DNA of 64,000 nucleotides from Psychrobacter raelei (GCF_022631235.3 NZ_CP093310.2:620001-684000), one strand, 5' to 3'; shown: positions 9,662 to 17,984, counted from the stretch's first letter. Made by a program: numbers and translations. Notes: generated from the letters alone by a model not told the origin.

Positions 9662-10591
9662 CTATTCAGATTTTTGTAAGTCAAGCAGCCTCTGATACAA
9701 AGTGTTTTTCTTAACGCCGGTAAGCTCAGAGGCCAAAGCAGCCGCTTTTTTTACAGATAAATCCTGTAAAAGACGCAGCAGTAGTTCATCATGAATACTG
9801 TCATCATCTGAGTCATTATTCACATTACCCCCAACCACCAGCACAATCTCGCCTTTTTGTTGATTGTTATCAGCCTCTACAAACTGAGCCAATTCACCTA
9901 AGGTAGATTTTTTGACGGTTTCAAAGGTTTTGGTTAATTCACGGCACAAGGTGGCCGGGCGATTATCACCAAAGACGCTGGCCATATCTTTAAGGCTCAC
10001 CACGATACGGTGCGGCGCTTCATAGAATATCAGGGTTTCGGTACGCTCAATATACTGCTCAAGCTGCTTGACACGGCCATGGGTTTTGGCAGGTAAAAAA
10101 CCGACAAAGCTAAACTTGTCCGAGGGTAGGCCAGCCACACTTAACGCAGCAATGGCAGCGCTAGCCCCTACGATAGGCACGACGCCAACCCCTGCTGCAT
10201 GAGCCGCCTGAACCAACTGATAGCCTGGATCACTGATTAAAGGGGTGCCGGCATCACTGATTAACGCCACAGAATGACCGCGCTGGATCATTTCGATAAT
10301 CTTGGGTGTTTGAATCTCGCTGTTGTGTTCATGATAAGCCCAAGTCTGGGTATCGATACCGAAGTTGGCCAAAAGTTTGCCTGACGTGCGGGTGTCCTCA
10401 CAGGCAATAATATCTACCTGCTTTAAGGTATCGATGGCGCGAGCGGTGATATCGCCCATGTTACCAATGGGTGTGGCTACGATATAAAGATAGGCGCTGG
10501 CCACGTTATTATGAGTATGACGAACGGGCGCAGTAGCAGGTGCTGAGGTGGCGGTTTGGGTGAGAGACTGAGAGTCATCTTGCGCTGACAT
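9662..10591 (-). CDS. rsmI: 16S rRNA (cytidine-1402-2'-O)-methyltransferase
   Basis: A 309-residue tetrapyrrole-methylase-fold enzyme that methylates the ribose of C1402 in the 16S rRNA decoding centre, using S-adenosylmethionine. Family stretches include LYIVATPIGNMGDIT, ACEDTRTSGKLL, SDAGTPLISDPG and FYEAPHRI. The ATG at 10591 follows AAAAGGTC at good spacing. The open frame continues 14 codons upstream but without family similarity. It is divergent from yraN, the usual neighbour in Gammaproteobacteria. Confidence 0.95.
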   Translation of the reverse strand: MSAQDDSQSLTQTATSAPATAPVRHTHNNVASAYLYIVATPIGNMGDITARAIDTLKQVDIIACEDTRTSGKLLANFGIDTQTWAYHEHNSEIQTPKIIEMIQRGHSVALISDAGTPLISDPGYQLVQAAHAAGVGVVPIVGASAAIAALSVAGLPSDKFSFVGFLPAKTHGRVKQLEQYIERTETLIFYEAPHRIVVSLKDMASVFGDNRPATLCRELTKTFETVKKSTLGELAQFVEADNNQQKGEIVLVVGGNVNNDSDDDSIHDELLLRLLQDLSVKKAAALASELTGVKKNTLYQRLLDLQKSE

Positions 10592-10697
10592 AAAAGACCT
10601 TTTGTAAAAGTGAGATATAAAATAAGGAGCCATGCTATCAGTTTACCATGATGTGCTAATATATCCCCTTCATTGCACTATAAAAAAAGGGCAGATT

Positions 10698-10958
10698 ATG
10701 CCAGCTAACCCCGAATTATTGATTTCGCCAAAACAGCGTCAGGGGGGAGGGTATGAGCAATTGGCCGCTGATTTCTTGCAGCAGCAAGGGCTACGGCTTA
10801 TTGCCCGTAACTGGCAGCAGCCCAAAGTAGGTGAGATTGACTTGGTGCTTATTGAACACGGCCGCTCTTGGAATGTCTTAGTATTTGCTGAGGTGCGTAA
10901 GCGTAAGCTTTTAGGCTATGGCGACGCACTGGCCAGTATCACTGTAACCAATCACTAA
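10698..10958 (+). pseudogene. yraN: yraN (UPF0102), 5' fragment cut by prophage
   Basis: The first 81 codons of a UPF0102 endonuclease-like protein, with the PD-(D/E)XK-type residues GEIDLVL and FAEVRKRK. The host reading frame runs to 10942; four further codons from the prophage end (VTNH) are read before a stop at 10956-10958. The start at 10698 is chosen because the upstream residues are unlike the family. The remaining 62 codons are at 47795-47983 in the same frame, so the gene is interrupted rather than degraded. YraN is dispensable in most bacteria studied. Confidence 0.93.
10938..10942 (+). repeat. Left target-site duplication ATCAC
   Basis: Five bases, ATCAC, directly before the prophage TG end and matched at 47795-47799. 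Five-base duplication is the Mu family rule. Removing one copy plus the element restores the yraN frame. Confidence 0.95.
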
Positions 10959-11118
10959 ATATGGGAATAAATGAAATAAGACGGAATTAAGTGGGAGAAA
11001 CCCTAGGAATCCCATGATAACAAGGTTTGAAGAGTTTGAAGACTCCGAGGGCTTGGAGATTCTCATTTTAACACGTTGGCCGATGTGAGGATATATAGCC
11101 AGTTAAAATGAGAAAGCG
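10943..11118 (+). promoter_or_regulatory. Prophage left end with three transposase-type sites
   Basis: Three copies of a site resembling AGTTAAAATGAGAA. L1 is at the tip (10952-10969, diverged, CTAAATATGGGAATA), L2 is inverted at 11060-11072 and L3 direct at 11099-11114. The first 27 bases match the inverted right tip at 18 positions. Spaced, mixed-orientation end sites are typical of MuA binding (L1-L3); assignment to this transposase is inferred. Confidence 0.8.
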
Positions 11119-11152
11119 TGGACAGGCTTTAAAAGATGTTTAAATGAGTTTT

Positions 11153-11181
11153 AAAAGGGCGGCTTAGGCTGCCCTTTTTTT
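11153..11181 (+). terminator. Terminator between prophage left end and repressor gene
   Basis: The stem AAAAGGGC/GCCCTTTT with an inner GGC/GCT extension is followed by seven Ts on the plus strand. It would stop host transcription entering from yraN. It may also end repressor transcripts on the minus strand, where the T-run is shorter. Confidence 0.75.
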
Positions 11182-11192
11182 GTGGGCGGAGA

Positions 11193-11882
11193 TTAGTCAG
11201 GAAGATCGTAACTGGCATGGATGACTTGACCGCATATCTCGATATCATTAGCTTGCATGTCTTGCTTGGAGATATCGAAGCTGTCATAGGCTTTGTTATC
11301 GCTGATAAGCCTTAGCCCGCCTGTCGGTATCCACTGAGTGCGTTTGACATATAGCCTGTCATCAATGCGTATGACGTATACCTTTCCGTCTAGGGCTTGG
11401 TTACGCTCTCTATTAATGACGATAGCTGCATTCTCTGGAATGGTAGGAATCATTGAGTCACCTTCTGTGAACAGCACCGCTAAACACTTAACAGTTAAAC
11501 CCCTTGCTTGCACCCAGTGGCGGCGAAACGCTAGGTATTTGTTGGGCTTAATAGTGCCGTCATTGAACATGCCATGCCCTGCACTGACAGCGATGTCAAA
11601 AGCAGGTATATGGACGTATTCATCATCATTAACCGCTTCTGAGTCAGGTGCTAGCTGCTGTGGTGGTTGAGACTCTGTATCTCCAAATATCAGGTACTGA
11701 GGACTGACGTTATAAAGTTTAGCTAGTTTTTCAATAGTCTCAATACTTGCCTCTCTACCTCCTATTTCCCATTGTTGAAGCGTCGTTGTTCCAATACCTA
11801 CTTTAGTAGCAACCCCGCCTCTTGATAGATTTTTACTTTCTCTTATTTCTCTTAAGCGGTTACCAATCTCTGTTCTATTCAT
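11193..11882 (-). CDS. Phage repressor, HTH plus S24 (LexA-like) peptidase
   Basis: A 229-residue CI-type repressor. Residues 1-65 form an XRE helix-turn-helix. Residues about 90-220 form an S24 self-cleavage domain with Ser143 (EGDSM) and Lys180 (LYVKR) as the catalytic pair, and a probable Ala101-Gly102 cleavage bond in AVSAGHG. Prophage Mu itself uses an unrelated, ClpX-sensitive repressor. Here induction should follow RecA-stimulated autocleavage after DNA damage, as in lambda. It is divergent from ner and presumably binds the CTTTAC/GTAAAG dyads between them. The family is clear; the induction route is inferred. Confidence 0.92.
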   Translation of the reverse strand: MNRTEIGNRLREIRESKNLSRGGVATKVGIGTTTLQQWEIGGREASIETIEKLAKLYNVSPQYLIFGDTESQPPQQLAPDSEAVNDDEYVHIPAFDIAVSAGHGMFNDGTIKPNKYLAFRRHWVQARGLTVKCLAVLFTEGDSMIPTIPENAAIVINRERNQALDGKVYVIRIDDRLYVKRTQWIPTGGLRLISDNKAYDSFDISKQDMQANDIEICGQVIHASYDLPD

Positions 11883-11902
11883 AATTCAATCCGACTTATC
11901 TT

Positions 11903-12074
11903 CTTTACGGTTTAATACCTGTAAGGGTAAAGTTTTTATTGGCTATATTTATTCGTATACAGTTTTAAAAGCTGTTTAAAATCAACTAACTACCACTTTA
12001 AGACTCTTTTTTCTTTAATATTTAACTGTAAAGTAGTTACTTAAACTTGCAATTTAACTCTTTACGGTTATAAT
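11903..12074. promoter_or_regulatory. Early promoter and operator region
   Basis: The gap between repressor and ner holds repeated CTTTAC boxes. CTTTAC at 11903 is paired with GTAAAG at 11927-11932. GTAAAG at 12028-12033 is paired with CTTTAC at 12060-12065. The early promoter reads TTGCAA (12047-12052), 16 bases, TATAAT (12069-12074), and the last CTTTAC box sits between the two hexamers. A bound repressor or Ner there would block RNA polymerase. Which protein binds which box is not visible. Confidence 0.72.
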
Positions 12075-12106
12075 GAACACACACATTAAGCAAAGGAGGT
12101 CAGCAA

Positions 12107-12415
12107 ATGTGTTCATTTCCAACCAAAAAAAAGGCGTCGAATGAACAACGCCCATCTGACATCTTAAAGTTTTTACAAGATGCAGGTGTAGATACCACTA
12201 GCATTACTATCACTAAAAAAGACTGGGATAGAAATGATGTTGTTTATGCTTTACGTAAGGCGGGTACTAATATGGCAGCCTTATCAAAAAAGCATTATGA
12301 CAACCGTTCAACATTGAATAATGTTTTCCGAGGACATTATCCACGTGGTGAGCAGATTGTCGCTAAAGCCTTGGGTCTTGAGCCAAAAGATATTTGGCCA
12401 AGTCGCTATTCTTAA
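12107..12415 (+). CDS. ner: Ner-like DNA-binding regulator
   Basis: A 102-residue protein of the Ner/Nlp family. The diagnostic stretch runs from DWDRNDVVYALRKAGT through STLNNVF to the end IWPSRYS and forms a lambda-repressor-like helix-turn-helix. In Mu, Ner turns down early and repressor transcription once lytic growth starts. The gene is first in the early operon, with a strong AAAGGAGGT ribosome site. It is longer at the N-terminus than Mu Ner (75 residues) by a polar segment. Confidence 0.92.
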   Translation: MCSFPTKKKASNEQRPSDILKFLQDAGVDTTSITITKKDWDRNDVVYALRKAGTNMAALSKKHYDNRSTLNNVFRGHYPRGEQIVAKALGLEPKDIWPSRYS

Positions 12416-12442
12416 TTATCAGAATTTAACAGGATACAGACT

Positions 12443-14449
12443 ATGAAAGTTAAAAACTGGTATAACGCACAAGAATTAGCAGACCTTAACTTGGTCAGTT
12501 TACCAAATACAAAAGCAGGTGTCATTAATCGGTCAAAAAAAAGTAATTGGGTAACTCGAAAACGGTCAGGTCGTGGTGGTGGTCTTGAATACGCCTTTGA
12601 AAGCCTGCCTGAGGATGCTCAAAACGAAATCCATATCAAGGTTGCCAAGCAGGTAGCAAAGCAACAAGCTCGTGAAGCAAAAGACAATCAGCCCAAACAG
12701 GCAGATGAACCTAAACAGGCAAACTATTTGCCAGAAGTGCTTTGGAAGGGCTGGAAGGATGCCACGGCTAAGCAAAAACAGAAAGCTACTGAGCAGGTAG
12801 GTAACTGCTTTGCTGTTGATGACTTAATCAACACGGGCATGGGTACTGTGCAAGCGATTGAACAAGTTGCTGACGATACTGGTGTTAGCAAAGGCTCATT
12901 AAAGCGCTGGTATTACAAGGTACGCAACTTTGAGCGTAGTGATTGGTTACCAATATTAATCGGCAACTATCACAAAAGCAAAAAGCGTCAAGCGGACTTT
13001 ACCCCTGAAGCATGGGAGGCGTTTAAAGCGGATTATCTACGTCTTGAAAAGCCACAGATGGGCACGTGTTATGAGCGCCTGCTAGTGCTTGCTAAAGAAC
13101 ATAACTGGGAAGTTCCCTCATTAAGTAGCATCAAACGCAAGCTTGAGCGTGAAGTACCAAAGACACAGCAAGTCCTATTAAGAGAAGGTGAGCGTGCTTT
13201 GGCTGATATGTATCCGACATTGGTACGTAGTGTGGAAGCGATTGAGGCTCTTGAATGGATTAATGGCGACGGCTATCAACACAACGTATTCGTACGTTGG
13301 CATAACGGCGAGATTGTCCGCCCCAAAACATGGCTGTGGCAAGACGTCCGCACCCGTAAGATACTTGCCTACCGCACTGATCTCAGTGAGAACAGTGACA
13401 CTATTCGCCTAGCTCTAATGGATGTAGTCAGTAAGTACGGCATCCCCCGTAAGCTGACGATTGATAACACCCGTGCAGCGGCTAACAAGTGGATGACTGG
13501 CGGCGTTAAAAACCGTTACCGCTTCAAAGTTAAAGAAGATGATCCGATGGGCATTATCCCTTTGCTTGGTATTGAGCTGTTTTGGACGAGCGTGCAATTC
13601 GGTAAAGGCCATGGTCAGGCAAAACCAATTGAACGTGCCTTCTCGCATGGCGGACTTGGTGAGACTGTGGATAAGCATCCACTACTGGCTGGGCATCATG
13701 CTGGTGCAAACGTACTAGATAAGCCTGATAACTATCACGGCGGTAAAGATGGCGTGAGCTATGAGGACTTTATTGCCGCTCTTGAGCAAGGTATTGAGCT
13801 TTGGAACAACCGTGAGAAGCGTGATACCGAGATTTGCCAAGGTGTGTATAGCTTTAACCAAGTGTTTGAGCGTGATTATGCACAGGCAACCGTCCGCCGT
13901 GCGACGACTGAGCAGATGCGTCTGCTAATGCTTATGAGCGAGGCAGTAACGCTGAAACATAACGGCACGTTTAGTCTGTCATGCGGTGGCAAGGTGTTCG
14001 GTCAGAAGAACCGCTATGAAGCGACAGACTTAATTGGTACCAGTCATAAAAAGGTAGTGGTTAAGTTTGATCCACAGCGCTTACATGACACGGTATGGGT
14101 ATATAGCTTGGATGGTCGTTTCTTAGCCGAAGCTATCTGTACTGAGAAAGTGGCATTTGGTGATAAAGCCACTGGCCGTGAGCATGATAAAGCTCGCAAA
14201 CAATACGTCAAAGCTAATAAGGCAATGGCTAAAGCACAGCAAGCAATGGGCATTAAGGAGCTTGCAGAGCTGATGCCAGAAGCTGAAGAAGATATCGCAC
14301 CAATGCCAAGTATCACCGAAATCATGGTGGCTGACGGCAACACGATGCGTAAGCAGACAGTAGAAGCTGAGGCTGATAGTGCAAATGAATTTGATGATGA
14401 CTTTGTGCGGGCTATGGCAATGATAACAAAGGAGAGGAATGATGAGTAA
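12443..14449 (+). CDS. Mu-type DDE transposase A
   Basis: A 668-residue transposase that joins the phage ends to target DNA. The N-terminal Mu DNA-binding domain covers about residues 1-70. Internal winged or homeo-like end-binding domains follow (about 95-250), then the RNase H-fold catalytic core. The acidic triad is visible as Asp276 (WINGDGY), Asp341 (TIDNTR) and Glu397 (KPIERAF), with MuA-like spacing. The C-terminal region should contact the B protein. It is preceded by ner, 27 bases apart, in one operon. The size is close to MuA (663), and nothing suggests inactivation. Confidence 0.96.
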   Translation: MKVKNWYNAQELADLNLVSLPNTKAGVINRSKKSNWVTRKRSGRGGGLEYAFESLPEDAQNEIHIKVAKQVAKQQAREAKDNQPKQADEPKQANYLPEVLWKGWKDATAKQKQKATEQVGNCFAVDDLINTGMGTVQAIEQVADDTGVSKGSLKRWYYKVRNFERSDWLPILIGNYHKSKKRQADFTPEAWEAFKADYLRLEKPQMGTCYERLLVLAKEHNWEVPSLSSIKRKLEREVPKTQQVLLREGERALADMYPTLVRSVEAIEALEWINGDGYQHNVFVRWHNGEIVRPKTWLWQDVRTRKILAYRTDLSENSDTIRLALMDVVSKYGIPRKLTIDNTRAAANKWMTGGVKNRYRFKVKEDDPMGIIPLLGIELFWTSVQFGKGHGQAKPIERAFSHGGLGETVDKHPLLAGHHAGANVLDKPDNYHGGKDGVSYEDFIAALEQGIELWNNREKRDTEICQGVYSFNQVFERDYAQATVRRATTEQMRLLMLMSEAVTLKHNGTFSLSCGGKVFGQKNRYEATDLIGTSHKKVVVKFDPQRLHDTVWVYSLDGRFLAEAICTEKVAFGDKATGREHDKARKQYVKANKAMAKAQQAMGIKELAELMPEAEEDIAPMPSITEIMVADGNTMRKQTVEAEADSANEFDDDFVRAMAMITKERNDE

Positions 14450-14885
14450 GCTAACTAAAAAGCAGATTGATGAGCTGAAAAATAAGACGATGGTTGAGCT
14501 GCTTTGTGATGGGTTTAATGTGAAAGTATATAGAACAATCATCAAAAATAAGGTTCGTTTCTTCTTACGTATTAATGACGAATTAAATTTTGATTGGATG
14601 TTTGAGCCAACCAAGCATACCGAAAGTAAGATCTTTAGACCAAATATCATATATCGAAAGATGTCAAAACGTAGTAAGAAAATGACCAAATATGATACTG
14701 GAAGCAAAAAAATAGATTACGCCAGCATGGGTCAGGCTCTACGTTATTTTAACAAGGTGTGTGACAGCGTTGAGGTAATCAGTGTGAATGGTGTACCAGT
14801 CTGCTCTACGAAGGACAGCCCTAAGTCAGTAACAAGAAAGCATTGTGAAGTATTGATCGATGAAGTTTTAGGAGAGAAACAATGA
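14442..14885 (+). CDS. Unrecognised basic protein between transposase A and B
   Basis: A 147-residue, lysine-rich protein I do not recognise. It overlaps the transposase gene by eight bases and the B gene by four, so it is translationally coupled in the early operon. Starts at 14439 and 14442 are both possible after the AAGGAGAGGA ribosome site. It has no membrane segment or known motif. Codon use is more A+T-rich than in its neighbours (many AAA, AAT, ATA codons), which suggests later acquisition. In Mu, A and B are adjacent, so this is an insertion into a normally conserved pair. A basic early protein could act on DNA or host machinery, but no function is supported. Confidence 0.75.
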   Translation: MSKLTKKQIDELKNKTMVELLCDGFNVKVYRTIIKNKVRFFLRINDELNFDWMFEPTKHTESKIFRPNIIYRKMSKRSKKMTKYDTGSKKIDYASMGQALRYFNKVCDSVEVISVNGVPVCSTKDSPKSVTRKHCEVLIDEVLGEKQ

Positions 14886-15790
14886 CATTAACAGATCAAG
14901 TAAAACAACTGATAGAAGAAAAAGGCTTAACTCAAACCCAAGTTGCCAAAGAATGTGGCTTTAGCTCTGGTGCGTTAAGTAGCTTCTTTAAAGGTACTTA
15001 TAAAGGTGATAACGAAAAGCTTGAAGCTACGCTGCAAAGCTGGCTGAACGCACAGACAAAGCAGACTGATACATTTGTCTCTGCCCCTGACTTTGTTGAG
15101 ACACCTACGGCGACAAAGATATTTGCTGACTGCGACTTTTTGAAGATGTTTGGAAAAATGGGCGTTGTCTATGGTGCAAGCGGAGTGGGTAAAACGCAAG
15201 CAGCTCGCCAATACACCAAAGCTAATAACAATGTGTGGATGATAACCGCCCGCCCTAGCATCTGTACTATCAATGAAGTGCTGTACGAGATGGCATTGGA
15301 GCTTGGCATTACTGATGCGCCAAAACGTGCAGGCAAACTATCACGTATCTTAAAGACGAAGCTGTCTGGCACTAAGGGTCTCATGATTATTGATGAAGCT
15401 GACCACTTGCCGCTGAAAGTATTGGAAGAATTACGCATCTTGCAAGAAGACAGTGAAGTCGGCTTTATGCTGATTGGTAACGATAAGGTCTATACACAGA
15501 TGCAAGGCGGATTTAATCAACGCCACCAGTTTGCAAGGCTTTGGAGTCGTAACGCCAAACGCCAATCAGTACAGCAGAGCAGTAAAAAGGATGTCGATGC
15601 GGTAGCCCAGGCTTGGGGGCTTGAGCTGTCTGATACCAAGCTTATGAATGCACTGTATAGCATCGGTCAAGGGGCTGGGTCATTACGTGCCTTAACCAAC
15701 TACTTACAGCTAGCCGGTCTGACTGCTAAAGCTCGTAATGAGCCAATTACGCTACCGCTGATTTTATCAGCACAAAAGCAGATGGGGTGA
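14882..15790 (+). CDS. MuB-type target-DNA activator ATPase
   Basis: A 302-residue AAA+ ATPase. An N-terminal helix-turn-helix (residues 12-38, TQTQVAKECGFSSGALSSF) precedes the ATPase core with Walker A G98-ASGVG-K104-T105 and Walker B LMIIDEAD (Asp171, Glu172). MuB proteins form ATP-bound filaments on target DNA, capture it for the transposome, stimulate MuA and give target immunity. The start overlaps the preceding ORFan by four bases. Length is close to MuB (312). It acts on DNA in the cytosol. Confidence 0.94.
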   Translation: MTLTDQVKQLIEEKGLTQTQVAKECGFSSGALSSFFKGTYKGDNEKLEATLQSWLNAQTKQTDTFVSAPDFVETPTATKIFADCDFLKMFGKMGVVYGASGVGKTQAARQYTKANNNVWMITARPSICTINEVLYEMALELGITDAPKRAGKLSRILKTKLSGTKGLMIIDEADHLPLKVLEELRILQEDSEVGFMLIGNDKVYTQMQGGFNQRHQFARLWSRNAKRQSVQQSSKKDVDAVAQAWGLELSDTKLMNALYSIGQGAGSLRALTNYLQLAGLTAKARNEPITLPLILSAQKQMG

Positions 15791-15792
15791 TT

Positions 15793-16341
15793 ATGACGAC
15801 TAATACAACAACTGTCTATAAGAACAAGCTGAAACGCACTATCAAGACAGGTATGCACGCGCTACAGCTTGATGATGCAACGTACAGAGATATGCTGGCT
15901 AACGTAAGCCTGCGTGTCAGTGGCAGTGCTAAGCGTAGCATCAAAAATATGACGCTTGCCGAGCTTAACGCTGTCATTGATGAGATGCGCGGTAAAGGCT
16001 TTGAGGCCAGACGTGGTAAGTATAGCGGTCAAAAAGACAACTCCGTACGCAATAAAGATGAGCAAAAGCTTGGCGGACAAAGCCCGATGCTTGGCAAAAT
16101 CCAAGCACTGTGGATCACGATGCACCAGCAGGGCTTTGTGAAAGACGGTAGTGACAATGCGTTAAATGCCTTTGCACGTAAGCTATTTAACAAACAGCGC
16201 AAGCAGGATGATAAGCCGCTGATTATTAACTTGCGGGGCGCTGATGATAGAGAGCTGTGGCGACTGATTGAGACGCTGAAGAGCTGGCAGCAACGTGAAG
16301 AAGCCAAATTGCGACATCAAAACTTAAAAGACAAAAAGTAA
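15793..16341 (+). CDS. gp16 / GemA-family regulatory protein
   Basis: A 182-residue protein of the Mu gp16 (GemA, DUF1018) family. The N-terminal part (YKNKLKRTIKTGMHALQLDDATYRDML) and the C-terminal part (MLGKIQALWITMHQQG) are family-typical. GemA of Mu modulates host gene expression and DNA supercoiling-dependent steps. I take the ATG at 15793 rather than the overlapping GTG at 15787. The gene follows B directly and precedes the Mor-type activator, the same order as in Mu. Confidence 0.88.
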   Translation: MTTNTTTVYKNKLKRTIKTGMHALQLDDATYRDMLANVSLRVSGSAKRSIKNMTLAELNAVIDEMRGKGFEARRGKYSGQKDNSVRNKDEQKLGGQSPMLGKIQALWITMHQQGFVKDGSDNALNAFARKLFNKQRKQDDKPLIINLRGADDRELWRLIETLKSWQQREEAKLRHQNLKDKK

Positions 16342-16351
16342 GGGGTTAATC

Positions 16352-16741
16352 ATGGCGGATATAAAAAAAGATGAAAAAAGTGCGGCTGGTATGTCACTTG
16401 ATGTGTTTGGTGTATCCGCCCCTGAATTAATCAAAGACTTGGCGGGCACTGTTGCTCATGTTGGCGTTAAACATTACGGTCTTACACCTGTTATAGCAAA
16501 CAAATTAGGGGTGGATGTTGCGTTGGCATTTGCTGAACAGGCAGGCGGTACTCAAGTTTATATTCCTATTACTTTGAGCGTAAAAATCAGTAATAGAGAT
16601 CTAGAGATGTACAAGAAGTTTGACGGCAGCAACCACAACCAGCTGGCCAAAGAGTTCGGCTGTAGTGTGGCTTGGGTGTATACGGTGCTTAAGCGTGTCC
16701 GTAAACAGATGCAAGATAAAAATCAACCTAACCTGTTTTAA
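16352..16741 (+). CDS. Mor/C-family transcription activator
   Basis: A 129-residue Mor/C-type activator. The dimerisation region covers about residues 22-75 (IKDLAGTVAHVGVKHYG), and the C-terminal helix-turn-helix covers residues 85-120 (RDLEMYKKF through SVAWVYTVLKRVR). In Mu, Mor activates the middle promoter and the paralogue C activates four late promoters. Only one family member is seen here, so it probably does the late job, binding the shared boxes at 18519, 25566, 31623 and 35833. Those boxes have a central TAAA-N4-TTTA dyad, suited to a dimer. The family is seen; the target assignment is inferred. Confidence 0.9.
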   Translation: MADIKKDEKSAAGMSLDVFGVSAPELIKDLAGTVAHVGVKHYGLTPVIANKLGVDVALAFAEQAGGTQVYIPITLSVKISNRDLEMYKKFDGSNHNQLAKEFGCSVAWVYTVLKRVRKQMQDKNQPNLF

Positions 16742-16787
16742 ATCAGCTTTAAGCGTGATTAAAACAGTATTAAAAGAGGATAAGACG

Positions 16788-17042
16788 ATGGAAAACAAAA
16801 CTGTACCACTATCAGATGTGCGACTTACAGGTGTACCACTTGGCAGAGAAACAATAAGACCAGCTAAGCCACAAAAAACAATACAAGATTGGTTGCTTGA
16901 AGACAATCAGCGCAATGAGTTCAAGCGTGATGTTGAACAGATGAAACGTGATGTAGACGCAGCGATTTTTATGCTACGCATTAGCGGCGGTTTGCTGTCA
17001 TTGGTGTTCATCATGCAGATGCTTTTGTGGTTTGCTGGTTAG
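16788..17042 (+). CDS. Small protein with C-terminal membrane segment
   Basis: An 84-residue protein of unknown function. A polar N-terminal part and a short charged helix (EFKRDVEQMKRDVDAAIF) lead to one hydrophobic segment at the C-terminus, ending LLWFAG. The topology is that of a tail-anchored membrane protein. The ATG at 16788 follows AAAAGAGGATAAG. The frame is open further upstream only because it overlaps the Mor gene. It lies in the early or middle region, where kil-like and host-interaction genes are common in Mu relatives. Confidence 0.7.
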   Translation: MENKTVPLSDVRLTGVPLGRETIRPAKPQKTIQDWLLEDNQRNEFKRDVEQMKRDVDAAIFMLRISGGLLSLVFIMQMLLWFAG

Positions 17043-17081
17043 AACAATTAAAAAAATCAAACAATCGTAAGGAGTAAGAAC

Positions 17082-17708
17082 GTGACTAATCAAGAAAAAC
17101 AAATAAATGTACCTGAAGGCTTTATGGTCAACGAAAAAGGCTACCATGTACCTATCGACAAAATAAAGCCTATCGACAAGCTGCGTGATGAGCAAGTTAG
17201 GCAGATGATTAAGGATGCTAAGCACTTACGCGGTGTGATGCAGGATATTAAGGCTTCCCTATTTTCTGATTTTAGAGACTTTCTTGATATTTCTGCTGCT
17301 GAATATGACACTGAGTATGGCGGCAAAAAAGGCAATGTTAGTCTGCCTAGCTTTGATGGTAAATACAAAGTGCAGATTGCCATTCAAGATCATATTGTGT
17401 TTGATGAGCGCTTGCAGATAGCCCAAAACCTCATCCATGAGTGCATTGAAGAATGGGGTGCAAGCAGTGCCAAAGAAATTATGACACTGGTTAACGATGC
17501 CTTCCAAGTGGATAAAGAAGGTAAAGTTAGCACTCAGCGCGTGCTTGGCTTACGCCGTCACAACTTTGAGCATCCAAAGTGGGAGAAAGCCATGGAGGCC
17601 ATTGCAGATGCGATGCAAGTCACCAGTAGCACTGAATACATGCGTTTTTATGAGCGTGATGACAAAGGCAAGTATCAGCAAATAGCTCTCGATTTTAGCA
17701 AGGTATAG
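17082..17708 (+). CDS. DUF3164 family protein
   Basis: A 208-residue protein matching the DUF3164 family, common in Mu-like phages near gemA and mor. The central stretch LFSDFRDFLDISAAEYDTEYGG and the late AMQVTSSTEYMRFYERD are characteristic. Its biochemical role is unknown; it may bind or process DNA in place of, or with, a Gam-type protein, but nothing in the sequence proves this. It starts with GTG at 17082 behind AAGGAGTAAG. Confidence 0.85.
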   Translation: MTNQEKQINVPEGFMVNEKGYHVPIDKIKPIDKLRDEQVRQMIKDAKHLRGVMQDIKASLFSDFRDFLDISAAEYDTEYGGKKGNVSLPSFDGKYKVQIAIQDHIVFDERLQIAQNLIHECIEEWGASSAKEIMTLVNDAFQVDKEGKVSTQRVLGLRRHNFEHPKWEKAMEAIADAMQVTSSTEYMRFYERDDKGKYQQIALDFSKV

Positions 17709-17718
17709 GAGGTCAATG

Positions 17719-17904
17719 ATGGCTAAAACTATGAGTGCTTTGGTCGCTGATGTTCAACGAGCTGAGAAACGTTTGGTTAAACATGTGGAACCTCTTAATA
17801 AACGTTTAAACGCTTTAAATATGCATGTTTATTGGGATGGGGATTTTAAAGAGTGGTTTATTAATCGTTTTGCTGCTGATGATAGAGGTGGTATCAGCTT
17901 TTGA
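17719..17904 (+). CDS. Small hypothetical protein, possibly cut short by TGA
   Basis: A 61-residue protein starting at the second of two adjacent ATGs behind TAGGAGGTC. It has a helical N-terminal half and an aromatic stretch (VYWDGDFKEWFINRF). The TGA at 17902 is followed in the same frame by 25 further codons, ending at 17982, and these look coding (LNERKLKKLM). The original protein may have had about 87 residues. I do not recognise the family. Confidence 0.6.
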   Translation: MAKTMSALVADVQRAEKRLVKHVEPLNKRLNALNMHVYWDGDFKEWFINRFAADDRGGISF

Positions 17905-17984
17905 CTTAACGAACGTAAGCTCAAAAAGCTAATGGCAATGAATGATACAGACCTTCGTGCATATTGTGAAAATTGGGGGTAGAA

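Noticed and set aside
14123..14707. Minus-strand frame of 194 codons over transposase A end and the ORFan
   Set aside because: It is antisense to two well-supported, overlapping genes and its hydrophobic composition is what A+T-rich antisense gives.
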